From Pseudomonas brassicacearum (GTDB taxonomy: Bacteria > Pseudomonadota > Gammaproteobacteria > Pseudomonadales > Pseudomonadaceae), in NCBI RefSeq assembly GCF_009601685.2, contig NZ_CP045701.2:1922001-1986000 (forward strand): DNA of 64,000 nucleotides, written 5' to 3'. Each line of letters opens with the position of its first letter. Position 1 is the first letter of the stretch. Both the position numbers and the translations under genes were made by a program. Shown one piece after another: positions 38,847 to 47,541 of this stretch. The notes below the pieces were generated by a model. The model worked only from the letters and a program-made list of their open reading frames with translations, searched no databases and was not told where the DNA came from.

Positions 38847-39473
38847 TCACACCAGCGCGTTGCGCTTCGCCATTTCAATCAGCTCGACCAGCGACTTGAC
38901 CTTGAGTTTCTGCATCAGCCGTTTCTTATAAGTACTGACGGTCTTGTTGCTTAGAAACATCCCCTTGGCTATTTCCTTGTTGGTACGGCCTTGGGCAAAA
39001 AGTTGCAGCACCATCAGTTCCCGATCATTGACACTTTTGAAAAGGTCCAGCTCGATACTGCGTGGGTCATCCGGGCGTACCGGATTCAACGCCTGGCTGG
39101 GAAAATAGTTATAGCCGGACAATACCGCTTTGATTGCGCTGACAAGTTCGCTGAGGTCTTCCTGTTTACACACGTAACCAGAGGCCCCGGACTGCATGCA
39201 TCGAATGCCGAAAAGCGTCGGCGACTGGGCCGTGAGCACCAGCGTCTTGAGCGGAGTGGTCATGGCGTTGAAACGCGAGAGGATTTCCAGGCCGTCGAGT
39301 TTGGGAATGCTGATGTCCAGGATAACCAGGTCTGGCATGCATTCGCGCACCATTTGCATCGCATCGACGCCGTTGTCAGTTTCTCCTACGACCTTGTACC
39401 CCTCATGTTCCAGAAGCATGCGAACGGCAAGGCGGATAACCGGATGATCGTCGACAATGAAAACGGAGTTCAT
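38847..39473 (-). CDS. NarL/LuxR-type response regulator (RocA2/BvgA-like)
   Basis: A 208-residue regulator. REC carries VDDHP near residues 8-12, phospho-Asp in LVILDISIPKLDG (about 54), and the Thr/Lys positions in LVLTAQSP and YVCKQED. The C-terminal GerE-type HTH is RELMVLQLFAQGRTNKEIAK and LSNKTVSTYKKRLMQKL. It is predicted to be the output of the BvgS-like kinase nine bases downstream, in one operon. Whether the adjoining HD-GYP gene shares the transcript is likely from layout but unproven. Confidence 0.9.
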   Translation of the reverse strand: MNSVFIVDDHPVIRLAVRMLLEHEGYKVVGETDNGVDAMQMVRECMPDLVILDISIPKLDGLEILSRFNAMTTPLKTLVLTAQSPTLFGIRCMQSGASGYVCKQEDLSELVSAIKAVLSGYNYFPSQALNPVRPDDPRSIELDLFKSVNDRELMVLQLFAQGRTNKEIAKGMFLSNKTVSTYKKRLMQKLKVKSLVELIEMAKRNALV

Positions 39474-39877
39474 GAATAAATTACCCTGCGAACTTGAATA
39501 AAGCGCGCACCTTAGCCCACTTGCAACCAGGGCCGTACGAAGAGACAGGCATGCAACTTCAATTTCAGAAGTTTCCTACAAAAAAAGAGGCAAGATATTA
39601 CGATGTAATCGGGTTTTTAGTAGGCGGATGAAATAGGACGGGAGGATTGCTGACCGTTTGTGAAAGGATATTTCTTGCGGTGGATGTTTATGCAAACAAG
39701 TGGGTCGGTGTGTTGTTCAATATTGCGTGCAAGTTTCACGGTGGGAAACTTGCACGCTGAACCTTGTGGGAGCGGGCTTGTTCGCGAAGGCGCAGCTTCT
39801 TCAACATCGCCGCAGCCTGACCCGCCGCTTTCGCGAGCAAGCCCGCACAGGTTTTTGCCTGGCAGATCCCACATCGC
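39474..39877. other. Intergenic region with a 13-bp hairpin and an inverted REP pair
   Basis: About 400 bases between the response regulator and the dGTPase gene. The regulator's promoter must lie near 39480-39600. A perfect hairpin GCGTGCAAGTTTC (39725-39737) with GAAACTTGCACGC (39745-39757) is followed by a type A REP pair at 39764-39850 (GTGGGAGCGGGCTTGTTCGCG and CGCGAGCAAGCCCGCAC). No gene is visible. Confidence 0.6.
39764..39850. repeat. Inverted REP pair, type A
   Basis: GTGGGAGCGGGCTTGTTCGCG (39766-39786) and CGCGAGCAAGCCCGCAC (39831-39847) are inverted copies about 45 bases apart. They lie directly downstream of the dGTPase gene. Confidence 0.8.
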
Positions 39878-41206
39878 TCATTGGCGCGTGCGGCCGGTCA
39901 TCTCCTGGGCCATTTCGCTGGCGTAGCTGTCAGTCATCCCGGCGATGAAGTCAATCATTCGCAGGAAAGCGCCATGCAAAGGACCGTTGGGATCCGGCGC
40001 GTTGTTCCCCAGCAAGTCGAGAATGCGGCGATTCTTGAACGAAGGCGTGCGGCCACCGTGCTGTTCGAGGGCGGCTCCGCAAAAACCGTTGAGCAGGATT
40101 TCCAGGGTGGTGTAGGCACCGATTTCATGCAAGGTCTTGCGCTTGTCCTGGAAAATTTTCCGGCGCGCCATGTCCTTGGCATTCAACACACAGCGTTTTG
40201 CCGGGCCGTGCATATGCTCCACCAGATCCCCGGGCAATGTGCCGGCAAGCAATGCTTCCTGCTGTTCAACAAACGCCTGGGCGGCGGCGTTGGTCAGGTG
40301 TTCGATGGCCTTGCCGCGCAGGATCGCCAGTTTGCGCCGTCGCGAGTCCAGCGGCCCCAACTGCCGGTAAGTGTCCGGAAGATCGTCGCCCACCAGGTCC
40401 AGGAGCAGCGACTCCACCTGGGGGTATTCCAGGAGATCCATCTCCACGCCATCTTCCAGGTCGATCAGTGCGTAGCAGATGTCATCGGCGGCTTCCATCA
40501 GGTACACCAAGGGATGCCTGGCCCAGCGTTGATCCTCGATCTGTGGCAAACCGAGCTTGTGGGCGATCTGCTCCAACAGCGGCAGTTCGCTCTGGTAGCA
40601 ACCGAACTTGTGCTTCTTGTAGCCCAGCGAGTCCGCGTGGCGGGCGGTCCAGGGGTATTTCAGATAGGTGCCGAGGGTGGCATAGGTCAGCCGCGTCCCG
40701 CCGTCGAACTGATGGTATTCAAGCTGGGTGAGGACGCGGAATCCTTGGGCGTTGCCTTCGAAATTGAGGAAGTCGTTGCGCTCGGCTTCGCTCATTGCAT
40801 CAAGCCAACCTCGGCCGGCGGCCTGCTGGAACCAATAGCGGATAGCATCCTCGCCCGAGTGACCGAACGGCGGGTTGCCAATGTCGTGGGCCAGGCAGGC
40901 CGATTGCACCACCATGCCCAGGTCGCTTGGTTCACACCAGTCAGGCAGGGCGTTGCGGATGGTTTCTCCCACGCGCATACCCAAGGAACGCCCGACGCAG
41001 CTGACTTCCAGCGAATGGGTCAGGCGCGTATGGATGTGGTCGTTGCTGGAAACCGGATGCACTTGTGTCTTGCGTCCGAGGCGGCGGAAGGCGCCGGAAA
41101 AGATGATCCGGTCGTGGTCCTTGTGGAACGGACTGCGGCCCAGCTCTTGCGGACTGTGCAGCGGTTTTCCGAGGCGTTCGCGAGTCAGCAGGGTGTGCCA
41201 ATCCAA
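39878..41206 (-). CDS. dgt: Deoxyguanosinetriphosphate triphosphohydrolase-like HD protein
   Basis: A 442-residue HD-domain nucleotide triphosphohydrolase. The metal ligands are in [40 protein letters not shown] (the HD pair about residue 115) and [20 protein letters not shown]. It follows the dNTPase type 1 length and is expected to convert dNTPs to nucleosides and tripolyphosphate. The start is probably TTG at 41206 (reading [14 protein letters not shown]), with GGAG nine bases upstream; a longer form to 41269 has no such support. From memory the same gene sits beside rocA2 in P. aeruginosa. Confidence 0.88.
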   Translation of the reverse strand: MDWHTLLTRERLGKPLHSPQELGRSPFHKDHDRIIFSGAFRRLGRKTQVHPVSSNDHIHTRLTHSLEVSCVGRSLGMRVGETIRNALPDWCEPSDLGMVVQSACLAHDIGNPPFGHSGEDAIRYWFQQAAGRGWLDAMSEAERNDFLNFEGNAQGFRVLTQLEYHQFDGGTRLTYATLGTYLKYPWTARHADSLGYKKHKFGCYQSELPLLEQIAHKLGLPQIEDQRWARHPLVYLMEAADDICYALIDLEDGVEMDLLEYPQVESLLLDLVGDDLPDTYRQLGPLDSRRRKLAILRGKAIEHLTNAAAQAFVEQQEALLAGTLPGDLVEHMHGPAKRCVLNAKDMARRKIFQDKRKTLHEIGAYTTLEILLNGFCGAALEQHGGRTPSFKNRRILDLLGNNAPDPNGPLHGAFLRMIDFIAGMTDSYASEMAQEMTGRTRQ

Positions 41207-41280
41207 GGCTGGTTGCTCCGTTTGATGATGTCGATGCCCTAGCTTCCCGGTTCGTGGGTTGCCCTGCAAGGCTTATGGAG

Positions 41281-41381
41281 GTAGGAGATTGCGATCTTTT
41301 CTTTCGCTCACGATTCAATTGGTTGGGACAAGATCGCAGTCTCGTTGCACTCGACAGCTCCTACACAGCTCCTACACAGCT
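41281..41381. repeat. Type B composite repeat
   Basis: GTAGGAGATTGCGATCTTTT on the left faces AAGATCGCAGTCTCG and CAGCTCCTACACAGCTCC on the right. The terminal CAGCTCCTACA occurs twice in tandem. The left end has lost the CTGCCGAAGG segment seen in other copies. Confidence 0.75.
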
Positions 41382-41412
41382 ACTGCGATGCAGGCCCGCG
41401 GGGGGCAGGCTC

Positions 41413-41748
41413 TCAAGGTTTGCGCACGCTGTTGGCCAACTTGATCAATGGTAGCAATGTCGTTGCCAGGCGGATCAGGCCAGTCAAGCCACCGCCGCCA
41501 CCCGTGCGGGTCCGTTTGCCGGTGAGGAAACCGAGCAGCGACACCGCCGCCACGCCCCACAGTGGCGCGTGCTTGATGCCGAAGCCTTCGTGCCAGCTTT
41601 GCGTCAAGCCGCGCACCCGTTGCAAGGGCTGCAGCAACTGGCGCGTTTCCTGACGAATTTCCTGGCGGTGCATTTCCATGCGCAGGCGCACCAGCGCCTT
41701 GCGCATTTCCTGTCGGGTTCGGGCTTGAGGGATATCAGGCAGGCTCAT
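41413..41748 (-). CDS. Small basic protein at the end of the yqjDE-like operon (YqjK-like)
   Basis: A 111-residue protein. An Arg/Gln-rich helical N-terminus (ARTRQEMRKALVRLRMEMHR) is followed by a hydrophobic stretch (APLWGVAAVSLLGFLTG) and a Gly-rich segment. The position behind a DUF883 gene and a YqjE-like gene equals that of yqjK in E. coli. The function is unknown. Its start overlaps the upstream stop (ATGA at 41748-41745), so it is coupled. Confidence 0.78.
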   Translation of the reverse strand: MSLPDIPQARTRQEMRKALVRLRMEMHRQEIRQETRQLLQPLQRVRGLTQSWHEGFGIKHAPLWGVAAVSLLGFLTGKRTRTGGGGGLTGLIRLATTLLPLIKLANSVRKP

Positions 41749-42137
41749 GGCAGCAGGCGCTCCCGGTCGTTGGCCAGTTCTTCGAGGGTGGCGTTGAAAG
41801 GGGAGGACTCGTCGTAGATCGCTGCCTTGAGCCGAAGGCCGCAGAACAGCGCCGCCAGCAGATAGAACAGGCACAGGCCGATGATGCCCGCCAGACGATA
41901 GCTGTCCCATACCAGGATCAGTACCAGTGCCGAAAGCCCGACCAACAGCAGCAAGCCGAACACCAGCGCAAGGCCTGCGAACAGCAGGAGGCTGACGGTA
42001 CGTGCCTTCTGTTCCTGCAACTCCATGCCGAACAATTCGACGTGGCTATGCAGCAAACCAAGAAACGCCGCGCCCAGGCGGCGTGCAGTAGGTTGCGTGC
42101 CCTCTTCGGACGAGCCGGATTCATTGATACCCATCAT
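41745..42137 (-). CDS. Phage-holin-family / YqjE-like inner-membrane protein
   Basis: A 130-residue protein with two transmembrane helices (LLLFAGLALVFGLLLLVGLS; LAGIIGLCLFYLLAALFCGL) after an N-terminal amphipathic region. Despite the family name it is a chromosomal YqjE-type protein and not part of a phage. It begins at a TGATG junction with the DUF883 gene and ends at an ATGA junction with the next, so three genes form a tightly coupled operon. Confidence 0.85.
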   Translation of the reverse strand: MMGINESGSSEEGTQPTARRLGAAFLGLLHSHVELFGMELQEQKARTVSLLLFAGLALVFGLLLLVGLSALVLILVWDSYRLAGIIGLCLFYLLAALFCGLRLKAAIYDESSPFNATLEELANDRERLLP

Positions 42138-42451
42138 CAGCGCCGTGTCGCCAGCAGACCAATCAGAAAACCAACGCCGGCGGCAATGCCCACGGATTGC
42201 CAAGGGTTGGCCTGTACATATTCCTCGGTGGCGACCACCGCAGCCTGGCCACGTTCGCGCATGGAATCTTCCGTCAGCTTGAGCGTTTCGCGGGCGCGCA
42301 GGAGGGTTTCGTGAATCTGGCTGCGCAGTGCATCGGCCTGGTCGCCTGCCAGCGTCGCGGTGTGATCGAGCAAGCGTTCCGTGTCGCTGACCAGCGTCTG
42401 GAAGTCTTCGATCAGGATCTCTTGAGCTGTCTTTGCCTGGGTTCTGGCCAT
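42137..42451 (-). CDS. DUF883 (ElaB/YqjD-type) ribosome-associated membrane protein
   Basis: A 104-residue protein. A long amphipathic helix (about 1-80) is followed by NPWQSVGIAAGVGFLIGLLATRR, the C-terminal tail anchor typical of YqjD/ElaB. In E. coli YqjD ties ribosomes to the inner membrane in stationary phase. It is the first gene of a yqjDEK-like operon. Confidence 0.9.
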   Translation of the reverse strand: MARTQAKTAQEILIEDFQTLVSDTERLLDHTATLAGDQADALRSQIHETLLRARETLKLTEDSMRERGQAAVVATEEYVQANPWQSVGIAAGVGFLIGLLATRR

Positions 42452-42790
42452 CGGTGGATCTCCGTAAGTGACGTCTGAGACGTTCGAGTATGAGCCTTGC
42501 TGGAAGGTTCAGTACAAGTGACTGGTACAACTTTTGCTCAGGATTTTGCCATGTACTGGTGCATCAGCTTGCGCCAGTGCGCTGAAGCTGGGCGAAAGCC
42601 CGAAAAACCTTGACCCAAATAATTAAAAACCGCGAAGCACCTCCAAGCGGGATTTCGTTTTGACCGTTCTTGCGCACCAAAGCGGTTCATCGGCCTGTGT
42701 CCGGCCAATGAGTCGTTTCAACTTGGTGCGTTCGCGAGGCAAGCGAACCGGTTTGGTGCTTTTTTCAACTTTTTCAGGTCTGCCAATACC
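42452..42790. promoter_or_regulatory. amtB leader with terminator-like and alternative pairings
   Basis: The region before amtB can form a long stem, GCACCAAAGCGGTTC (42674-42688) with GAACCGGTTTGGTGC (42745-42759). That is 14 of 15 pairs and is followed directly by six T (42760-42765). CGCACCAA (42673-42680) can instead pair with TTGGTGCG (42723-42730), which excludes the first. Inner hairpins are GGCC/GGCC and GTTCGC/GCGAAC. The layout resembles an attenuator or riboswitch; no known class is recognised. Confidence 0.5.
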
Positions 42791-43999
42791 ATGGAAAATA
42801 TGCAAAGTGCCGTGGACAGTCTGGTCCACAGCTCCAACACGCTGTTCATCCTGCTCGGCGCAGTCATGGTCCTGGCCATGCATGCCGGCTTTGCGTTTCT
42901 TGAAGTGGGAACGGTCCGGCAAAAGAATCAGGTCAATGCGCTGTCGAAAATCCTCAGCGATTTTGCTGTCTCGACCCTGGCCTATTTCTTTATAGGCTAT
43001 TGGATTGCCTACGGTGTGACCTTTCTGCAACCGGCGGCGGTGCTCAGCGCCGATCACGGATACAGCCTGGTGAAGTTCTTCTTCCTGCTGACCTTTGCCG
43101 CCGCGATCCCGGCCATCATTTCCGGTGGTATTGCCGAACGTGCGCGGTTCGCACCGCAGTTGTGCGCCACGGTGCTGATCGTGGCGTTTGTCTATCCATT
43201 TTTCGAAGGCGTGGTCTGGAACGGTAATTTTGGCCTGCAGGCCTGGTTGCAAGCCCAATTTGGCGCCAGTTTCCATGACTTCGCCGGCTCCGTGGTGGTG
43301 CATGCCATGGGCGGCTGGCTGGCGCTGGCTGCCGTACTCTTGCTCGGCCCGCGTAACGGCCGCTACCGGGACGGACGCCTGGTGGCGTTCGCGCCCTCGA
43401 GCATTCCGTTCCTGGCCCTGGGTTCGTGGATCCTGATTGTCGGCTGGTTCGGCTTCAACGTGATGAGTGCCCAGACCTTGCCCAGGGTGAGCGGCCTGGT
43501 AGCGGTCAATTCGTTGATGGCCATGGTGGGCGGTACCGTGGCGGCATTGATTGTCGGACGCAATGACCCGGGCTTCCTGCATAACGGCCCGCTGGCCGGG
43601 TTGGTGGCGGTCTGTGCCGGTTCCGACCTGATGCACCCGGTCGGTGCCCTGGCCACCGGTGCCATTGCTGGTGCCTTGTTTGTCTGGTGCTTCACGGCGG
43701 CCCAGGGCAAGTGGAAGATCGACGATGTGCTCGGCGTCTGGCCGTTGCACGGGCTGTGCGGGGTCTGGGGCGGCGTTGCCTGTGGCATCTTTGGGCAGAA
43801 TGCCTTGGGCGGCCTGGGTGGGGTCAGCCTGATCAGCCAGTTGATCGGCACGGCGCTGGGCGTTGTCGTCGCCCTGGCCGGCGGGTTTGCGGTCTATGGC
43901 GTGATCAAGGCCGTGCTGGGGCTGCGCCTGACCCAGGAAGAAGAGTATTACGGCGCCGACCTGTCGATTCACAAGATCGGCGCGGTCAGCCAGGACTGA
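42791..43999 (+). CDS. amtB: Ammonium transporter AmtB
   Basis: A 402-residue Amt/MEP/Rh channel with eleven expected membrane helices. The pore-lining twin histidines are in FAGSVVVHAMGGWLALA and in WPLHGLCGVWGG. FFEGVVWNGNFGLQAW and GWFGFNVMSAQ are family segments. There is no signal peptide, and no glnK is next to it, so it is a stand-alone copy rather than part of the usual glnK-amtB operon. Its leader may be regulatory. The stop is nine bases from the convergent antiporter gene. Confidence 0.95.
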   Translation: MENMQSAVDSLVHSSNTLFILLGAVMVLAMHAGFAFLEVGTVRQKNQVNALSKILSDFAVSTLAYFFIGYWIAYGVTFLQPAAVLSADHGYSLVKFFFLLTFAAAIPAIISGGIAERARFAPQLCATVLIVAFVYPFFEGVVWNGNFGLQAWLQAQFGASFHDFAGSVVVHAMGGWLALAAVLLLGPRNGRYRDGRLVAFAPSSIPFLALGSWILIVGWFGFNVMSAQTLPRVSGLVAVNSLMAMVGGTVAALIVGRNDPGFLHNGPLAGLVAVCAGSDLMHPVGALATGAIAGALFVWCFTAAQGKWKIDDVLGVWPLHGLCGVWGGVACGIFGQNALGGLGGVSLISQLIGTALGVVVALAGGFAVYGVIKAVLGLRLTQEEEYYGADLSIHKIGAVSQD

Positions 44000-44007
44000 G
44001 CGTCGCA

Positions 44008-45720
44008 CTAAGGCTCCTTGTCCTGGTTGCCAGGATAAAACCCATGGAGCAGGCGATAGCGGTCGTGACGGACCTGATCCACATGATGCCGGACCTGCTG
44101 TTCGGGCAGGCCGAGCATGATCAGGGCGTGGGAGGCCAGCATCAGGCTCGACTCCAGCAGCTCCGGGACCACTTCGCTGGCCCCGGCAGCTTGCAATTCG
44201 GCCAACTGGCTGTCGTCACGGGTGCGCACCAGGATCGGTACCCGATGATTGACTTGTCGGGCCGCCTTGAGCACGGTGATGGCGATGTCGGTCTTGTCCA
44301 CCGCGATCACCAGCAGCCTGGCGCGGCTCAAGCCAACGGCCGCAAGCAGGTCGCCTCTGCGCGAATCCCCGTAATGCACGCAGTTTTCCCCAACAGTGGC
44401 TTCCTGGATGATCACCGGGTCGTCATCCAGGGCGACGAATGCCTGGCCTTCGCGGCGCAGAAACCGCCCGATGGATTGGCCGACGCGCCCGTAGCCGCAA
44501 ATGACCACATGGCCCGACAAGCCGGCGTTGAGTGCGCTGATCTGGTCCAGTTGCGCCTCTTCGTTGGGTTTGCGATGCAGGCGCGCGGCGATGCGTGGCG
44601 CGGCGCGCAGCAATAGCGGGGTCAGTAGCATCGAGCAGAACGTCGCGGCCAGCAGCAGGCCGCTGATGTCGGCGGGCATGAGGCGGTTCTGCTGCATCAG
44701 GGCCATCAGGGCAAAGCAGAATTCACCGCCCTGGGCCAGCGCCAGGCCACTGCGCCAGGCGGTTTCAACGTCGCTGCCGCGCCATTTCACCAGGACGGCG
44801 ACCACGCAGCCCTTGATGAGCATCAAGCCGAGGGTCAGCCCCAGGATCAGCAAGCCGTCGTCGAGGAACAGCTGCAAGTCGATCAGCATGCCGATGCTGA
44901 CGAAGAACAGCCCCAGCAGGATGTCGCGGAACGGGCGTATGTCGGCTTCGATCTGGTGCCGGTAGTGGCTTTCCCCCAGCAGCATGCCCGCCAGGAAAGC
45001 CCCCAGGGCCGGCGACAAGCCGAGCAGGTGGGTCAGCCATGCCGTCAGCAACACGATCACCAGGGCCAGCAGCACGAACAGCTCTGCGGACCGGGACGCC
45101 GCCACTTCATGGAATAGCCGCGGCAACAGCAGCCGGCTGGCCAGCAGCAGGCCACCAAATAAAACCAGGGTCTTGCCCAGGGTCAAGGGCAGTGCCCAAT
45201 ACCACGAGTGCTCACTGCTGCCAGCGAATACCGGCACCAGGGTCAACAACAGCACTGCGATAACGTCCTGGAACAACAGCACCCCGATGGCGTTTTGGCC
45301 GTGGCTGCTGAAGATTTCTCCCAGGCTGCTCAATTCCTTGCTGACGATGGCAGTGGAGGACAAGGCCAGCCCGGCACCGAGCAACAATGCGGCGATCACA
45401 GGCGCGCCACCCAATGCCAGCAATCCCGCCAGAACCGCTCCCGAGCACAGCACTTGCAGGCTGCCGAGGCCGAACACGACCCGACGCAGTTCGAGCATTT
45501 TCGACAGGGAAAACTCCAGCCCCAACGAGAACAGCAGGAACACCACCCCGAGCTCGGCCAGGTCTGGCAGTTCTTCGCTGTCGTTCACCCAGTCAAGCGC
45601 GGTAGGCCCGACCGCCAGCCCGACACAGAGATAACCCAGTACGGGCGGCAGGCGCAGCCGTCTGAAGAGGGCGATGACCACCAGGGACGAGGCAAGGATG
45701 ATCAGCAGGTTGGCAAACAA
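44008..45720 (-). CDS. Kef-type K+/H+ antiporter (CPA2 family) with TrkA-N domain
   Basis: A 570-residue protein. About twelve membrane helices of the Na_H_Exchanger fold (FANLLIILASSLVVIALFRR through RAAPRIAARL) carry the characteristic GVLLFQDVIAVLLL. A cytoplasmic TrkA-N domain follows, with HVVICGYGRVGQSIGRFLRR (about residue 405) for NAD(H) binding. It exports K+ in exchange for protons under electrophile or pH stress. I prefer the TTG start at 45720, with GGAG six bases upstream; an ATG at 45792 would add 24 residues with no ribosome-binding site. Confidence 0.88.
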   Translation of the reverse strand: MFANLLIILASSLVVIALFRRLRLPPVLGYLCVGLAVGPTALDWVNDSEELPDLAELGVVFLLFSLGLEFSLSKMLELRRVVFGLGSLQVLCSGAVLAGLLALGGAPVIAALLLGAGLALSSTAIVSKELSSLGEIFSSHGQNAIGVLLFQDVIAVLLLTLVPVFAGSSEHSWYWALPLTLGKTLVLFGGLLLASRLLLPRLFHEVAASRSAELFVLLALVIVLLTAWLTHLLGLSPALGAFLAGMLLGESHYRHQIEADIRPFRDILLGLFFVSIGMLIDLQLFLDDGLLILGLTLGLMLIKGCVVAVLVKWRGSDVETAWRSGLALAQGGEFCFALMALMQQNRLMPADISGLLLAATFCSMLLTPLLLRAAPRIAARLHRKPNEEAQLDQISALNAGLSGHVVICGYGRVGQSIGRFLRREGQAFVALDDDPVIIQEATVGENCVHYGDSRRGDLLAAVGLSRARLLVIAVDKTDIAITVLKAARQVNHRVPILVRTRDDSQLAELQAAGASEVVPELLESSLMLASHALIMLGLPEQQVRHHVDQVRHDRYRLLHGFYPGNQDKEP

Positions 45721-45909
45721 GGGGAACTCCGTTTCAAGGCTACAACGCACAGCGTAGAGGGAAAAACGCCACAAGCGTCGCTGGAAAAGCATTGGCGTTC
45801 AGTGATTTGCATCAGCGTTTTACCGAAACACCGTGAAGCGAGCCAGCGACTCGACGGTTTCCCGGGTCAGGCCTAGAATGACCGTCTATCTTTTTTGGGT
45901 CTACCCGCC

Positions 45910-46146
45910 ATGCTTCCTGAATGCCAGTTGTTCGGCACCCTGGGGTGTCATCTATGCGAAGTTGCCGAAGGGATGTTGATGCCTTTCGTCGAACATGGAT
46001 TGTTGGTGGAACTGGTGGACATCGCCGAGAGTGAGGCTTTATTCGACGCTTATGGGTTACGCATCCCGGTCCTGCGCAGGATCGATACGGCTGCGGAGCT
46101 GGACTGGCCTTTCGATGCCGAACAGATCGTGACCTTTCTCCGCTAA
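45910..46146 (+). CDS. Glutaredoxin-family protein (DUF836-like)
   Basis: A 78-residue thioredoxin-fold protein with the redox motif CHLC in LFGTLGCHLCEVAEGML and the cis-Pro segment LRIPVLRRID. It lacks part of the usual N-terminal strand of glutaredoxins but keeps their length. It may act in thiol-disulfide exchange with an unknown partner. The ATG at 45910 is weakly supported by its ribosome-binding site. Confidence 0.82.
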   Translation: MLPECQLFGTLGCHLCEVAEGMLMPFVEHGLLVELVDIAESEALFDAYGLRIPVLRRIDTAAELDWPFDAEQIVTFLR

Positions 46147-46201
46147 GCGGTTCGTCCGTCGGTTTCTGATACTGCGGTTGGCGAAAATAGTATGCTTCGG
46201 T

Positions 46202-46221
46202 TACTGTATGGGTATACAGCT
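46202..46221 (+). promoter_or_regulatory. LexA/SOS box
   Basis: TACTGTATGGGTATACAGCT contains CTGT (46204-46207), eight bases, and ACAG (46216-46219). It fits the CTGT-N8-ACAG consensus exactly. A -10 TATGCT at 46191-46196 would start transcription inside the box. The box lies four bases before the Shine-Dalgarno of the next gene. Confidence 0.75.
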
Positions 46222-46237
46222 ATCTGGAGTGCTCCCC

Positions 46238-46558
46238 TTGGTCAATGTCGAACAACTGAAAAGCAGCGTGAACAGGATGTCCGCGGACGTTGTGCGCGAG
46301 GCAGTCCTGGAGCTGCGCCTGGATGGCTTGGTTACCGAAGCCAAGACCCCCTTCAATAAACTGCATTTCAACACCTGTTTCGCCGAGATCGAAGCGTTGT
46401 TCCAGCGTGCCGGCTATCACAAGCAGTTGGATGTGGTGGGTTACCAGGGCCTGTTGTACGCGCTGTACGATCCGGGTCGCTGGGAAGCGGTGGAAGTGCT
46501 GCGCTGGTTGAAAGAGTTCACCGAAGCGGCGGCAGATCCGACGTCAGTCACGGCGTGA
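46238..46558 (+). CDS. Uncharacterised small protein, probably SOS-regulated
   Basis: A 106-residue soluble protein beginning MVNVEQLKSSVNRMSADVVR. It is predicted to be mostly helical, with a conserved-looking TPFNKLHFNTCFAEIEALFQ and GYQGLLYALYDPGRWEAVEV. I do not recognise the family. The TTG start at 46238 is chosen because GGAG lies eight bases upstream and the perfect LexA box sits just before it; an ATG at 46208 would fall inside the box. The RluA-family gene starts 72 bases later on the same strand. Confidence 0.72.
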   Translation: MVNVEQLKSSVNRMSADVVREAVLELRLDGLVTEAKTPFNKLHFNTCFAEIEALFQRAGYHKQLDVVGYQGLLYALYDPGRWEAVEVLRWLKEFTEAAADPTSVTA

Positions 46559-46630
46559 AGCAATCATCGCTGGGCTGGCTGGTGTGACTGTCGGATAATA
46601 CCGCCCTGCAAAAATGCCTAAGAGTTTCCA

Positions 46631-47521
46631 ATGTCCGGTTCATCGTTTTCCGCCGCTCATCATCAGGCCAGTACGCTGTACCTGCCGCCCGGTTCCTGGC
46701 AAACGGTGCTGGAGTGCCTGTGCGAGCATTTCAGTGCCATCAGTCGCGAGCAGTGGCTGGACCGGATCGCTCGGGGCCGAGTATTGGACGGGGAGGGCAA
46801 GGCCATCCAGGTCGACTTGCCATACCGCGAAGGCCTGCGCATCCACTACTTCCGTGAGGTGCCCGACGAGAAGCCGATTCCGGTGGTGGAGTCGATCCTG
46901 TATGCCGATGAGCACCTGGTGGTGGCAGACAAACCGCATTTTCTGCCCGTCACCCCAGCGGGCGAATACGTCGAGCAAACCTTGTTGCGACGGCTGATCC
47001 GGCGGCTGGACAATCCTCATCTGGTGCCCCTGCACCGCATCGACCGGCACACAGCCGGGCTGGTGTTGTTTTCGGCCAACCCGAACACCCGCTCGGCGTA
47101 TCAGTCGTTATTCCCGACGCGGCAGATCGAAAAACGCTACCAGGCCATTGCCCGTGCGTTGCCTGGGCTGACCTTTCCGCGGGTGCATAAAAGCCGGATG
47201 ATCGATGGCGAACCGTTCTTCCGAATGCAGGAAGGGCCCGGCGAGCCCAATACCGAAACGGCCATCGAAGTGCTGGAAAGAAACGGCGAGTTGTGGCGCT
47301 ATGGCTTGTATCCGGTTACGGGTAAGAAGCATCAGTTGCGGGTTCACATGAATGCCCTTGGGGCGGGGATCTGCAATGATCCGTTTTATCCTGATGTACT
47401 TCGGGATGTTGAGGATGATTACTCGAATCCTTTGAAGCTGCTGGCTCAAGGGTTGCGTTTTGTTGATCCGGTTACTGGTCAGGAGCGGATGTTCGAGAGT
47501 GATATTGTGTTGCGGTGGTAG
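46631..47521 (+). CDS. RluA-family pseudouridine synthase
   Basis: A 296-residue RNA pseudouridine synthase. The catalytic Asp is in LHRIDRHTAGLVL (about residue 138), with ILYADEHLVVADKPHFLPV before it and QLRVHMNALG near the end. The N-terminal domain (about 1-75, REQWLDRIARGRVL) resembles a degraded S4-like fold. The family includes TruC, RluA and RluC types; this member's RNA target is unknown. It may be cotranscribed with the preceding LexA-box gene. Confidence 0.9.
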   Translation: MSGSSFSAAHHQASTLYLPPGSWQTVLECLCEHFSAISREQWLDRIARGRVLDGEGKAIQVDLPYREGLRIHYFREVPDEKPIPVVESILYADEHLVVADKPHFLPVTPAGEYVEQTLLRRLIRRLDNPHLVPLHRIDRHTAGLVLFSANPNTRSAYQSLFPTRQIEKRYQAIARALPGLTFPRVHKSRMIDGEPFFRMQEGPGEPNTETAIEVLERNGELWRYGLYPVTGKKHQLRVHMNALGAGICNDPFYPDVLRDVEDDYSNPLKLLAQGLRFVDPVTGQERMFESDIVLRW

Positions 47522-47541
47522 TTTTTTGTTCAGGGTATGGT

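Noticed and set aside
41745..42137. Prophage remnant suggested by a phage-holin-family protein
   Set aside because: It lies in a yqjDEK-like chromosomal operon with no phage genes nearby.
42640..42790. NtrC half-sites and a sigma54 promoter before amtB
   Set aside because: GCACCA and TGGTGC words are present, but their spacing does not fit NtrC sites. I found no GG-N10-GC pair with proper context. RNA pairing explains the words better, though this is not settled.
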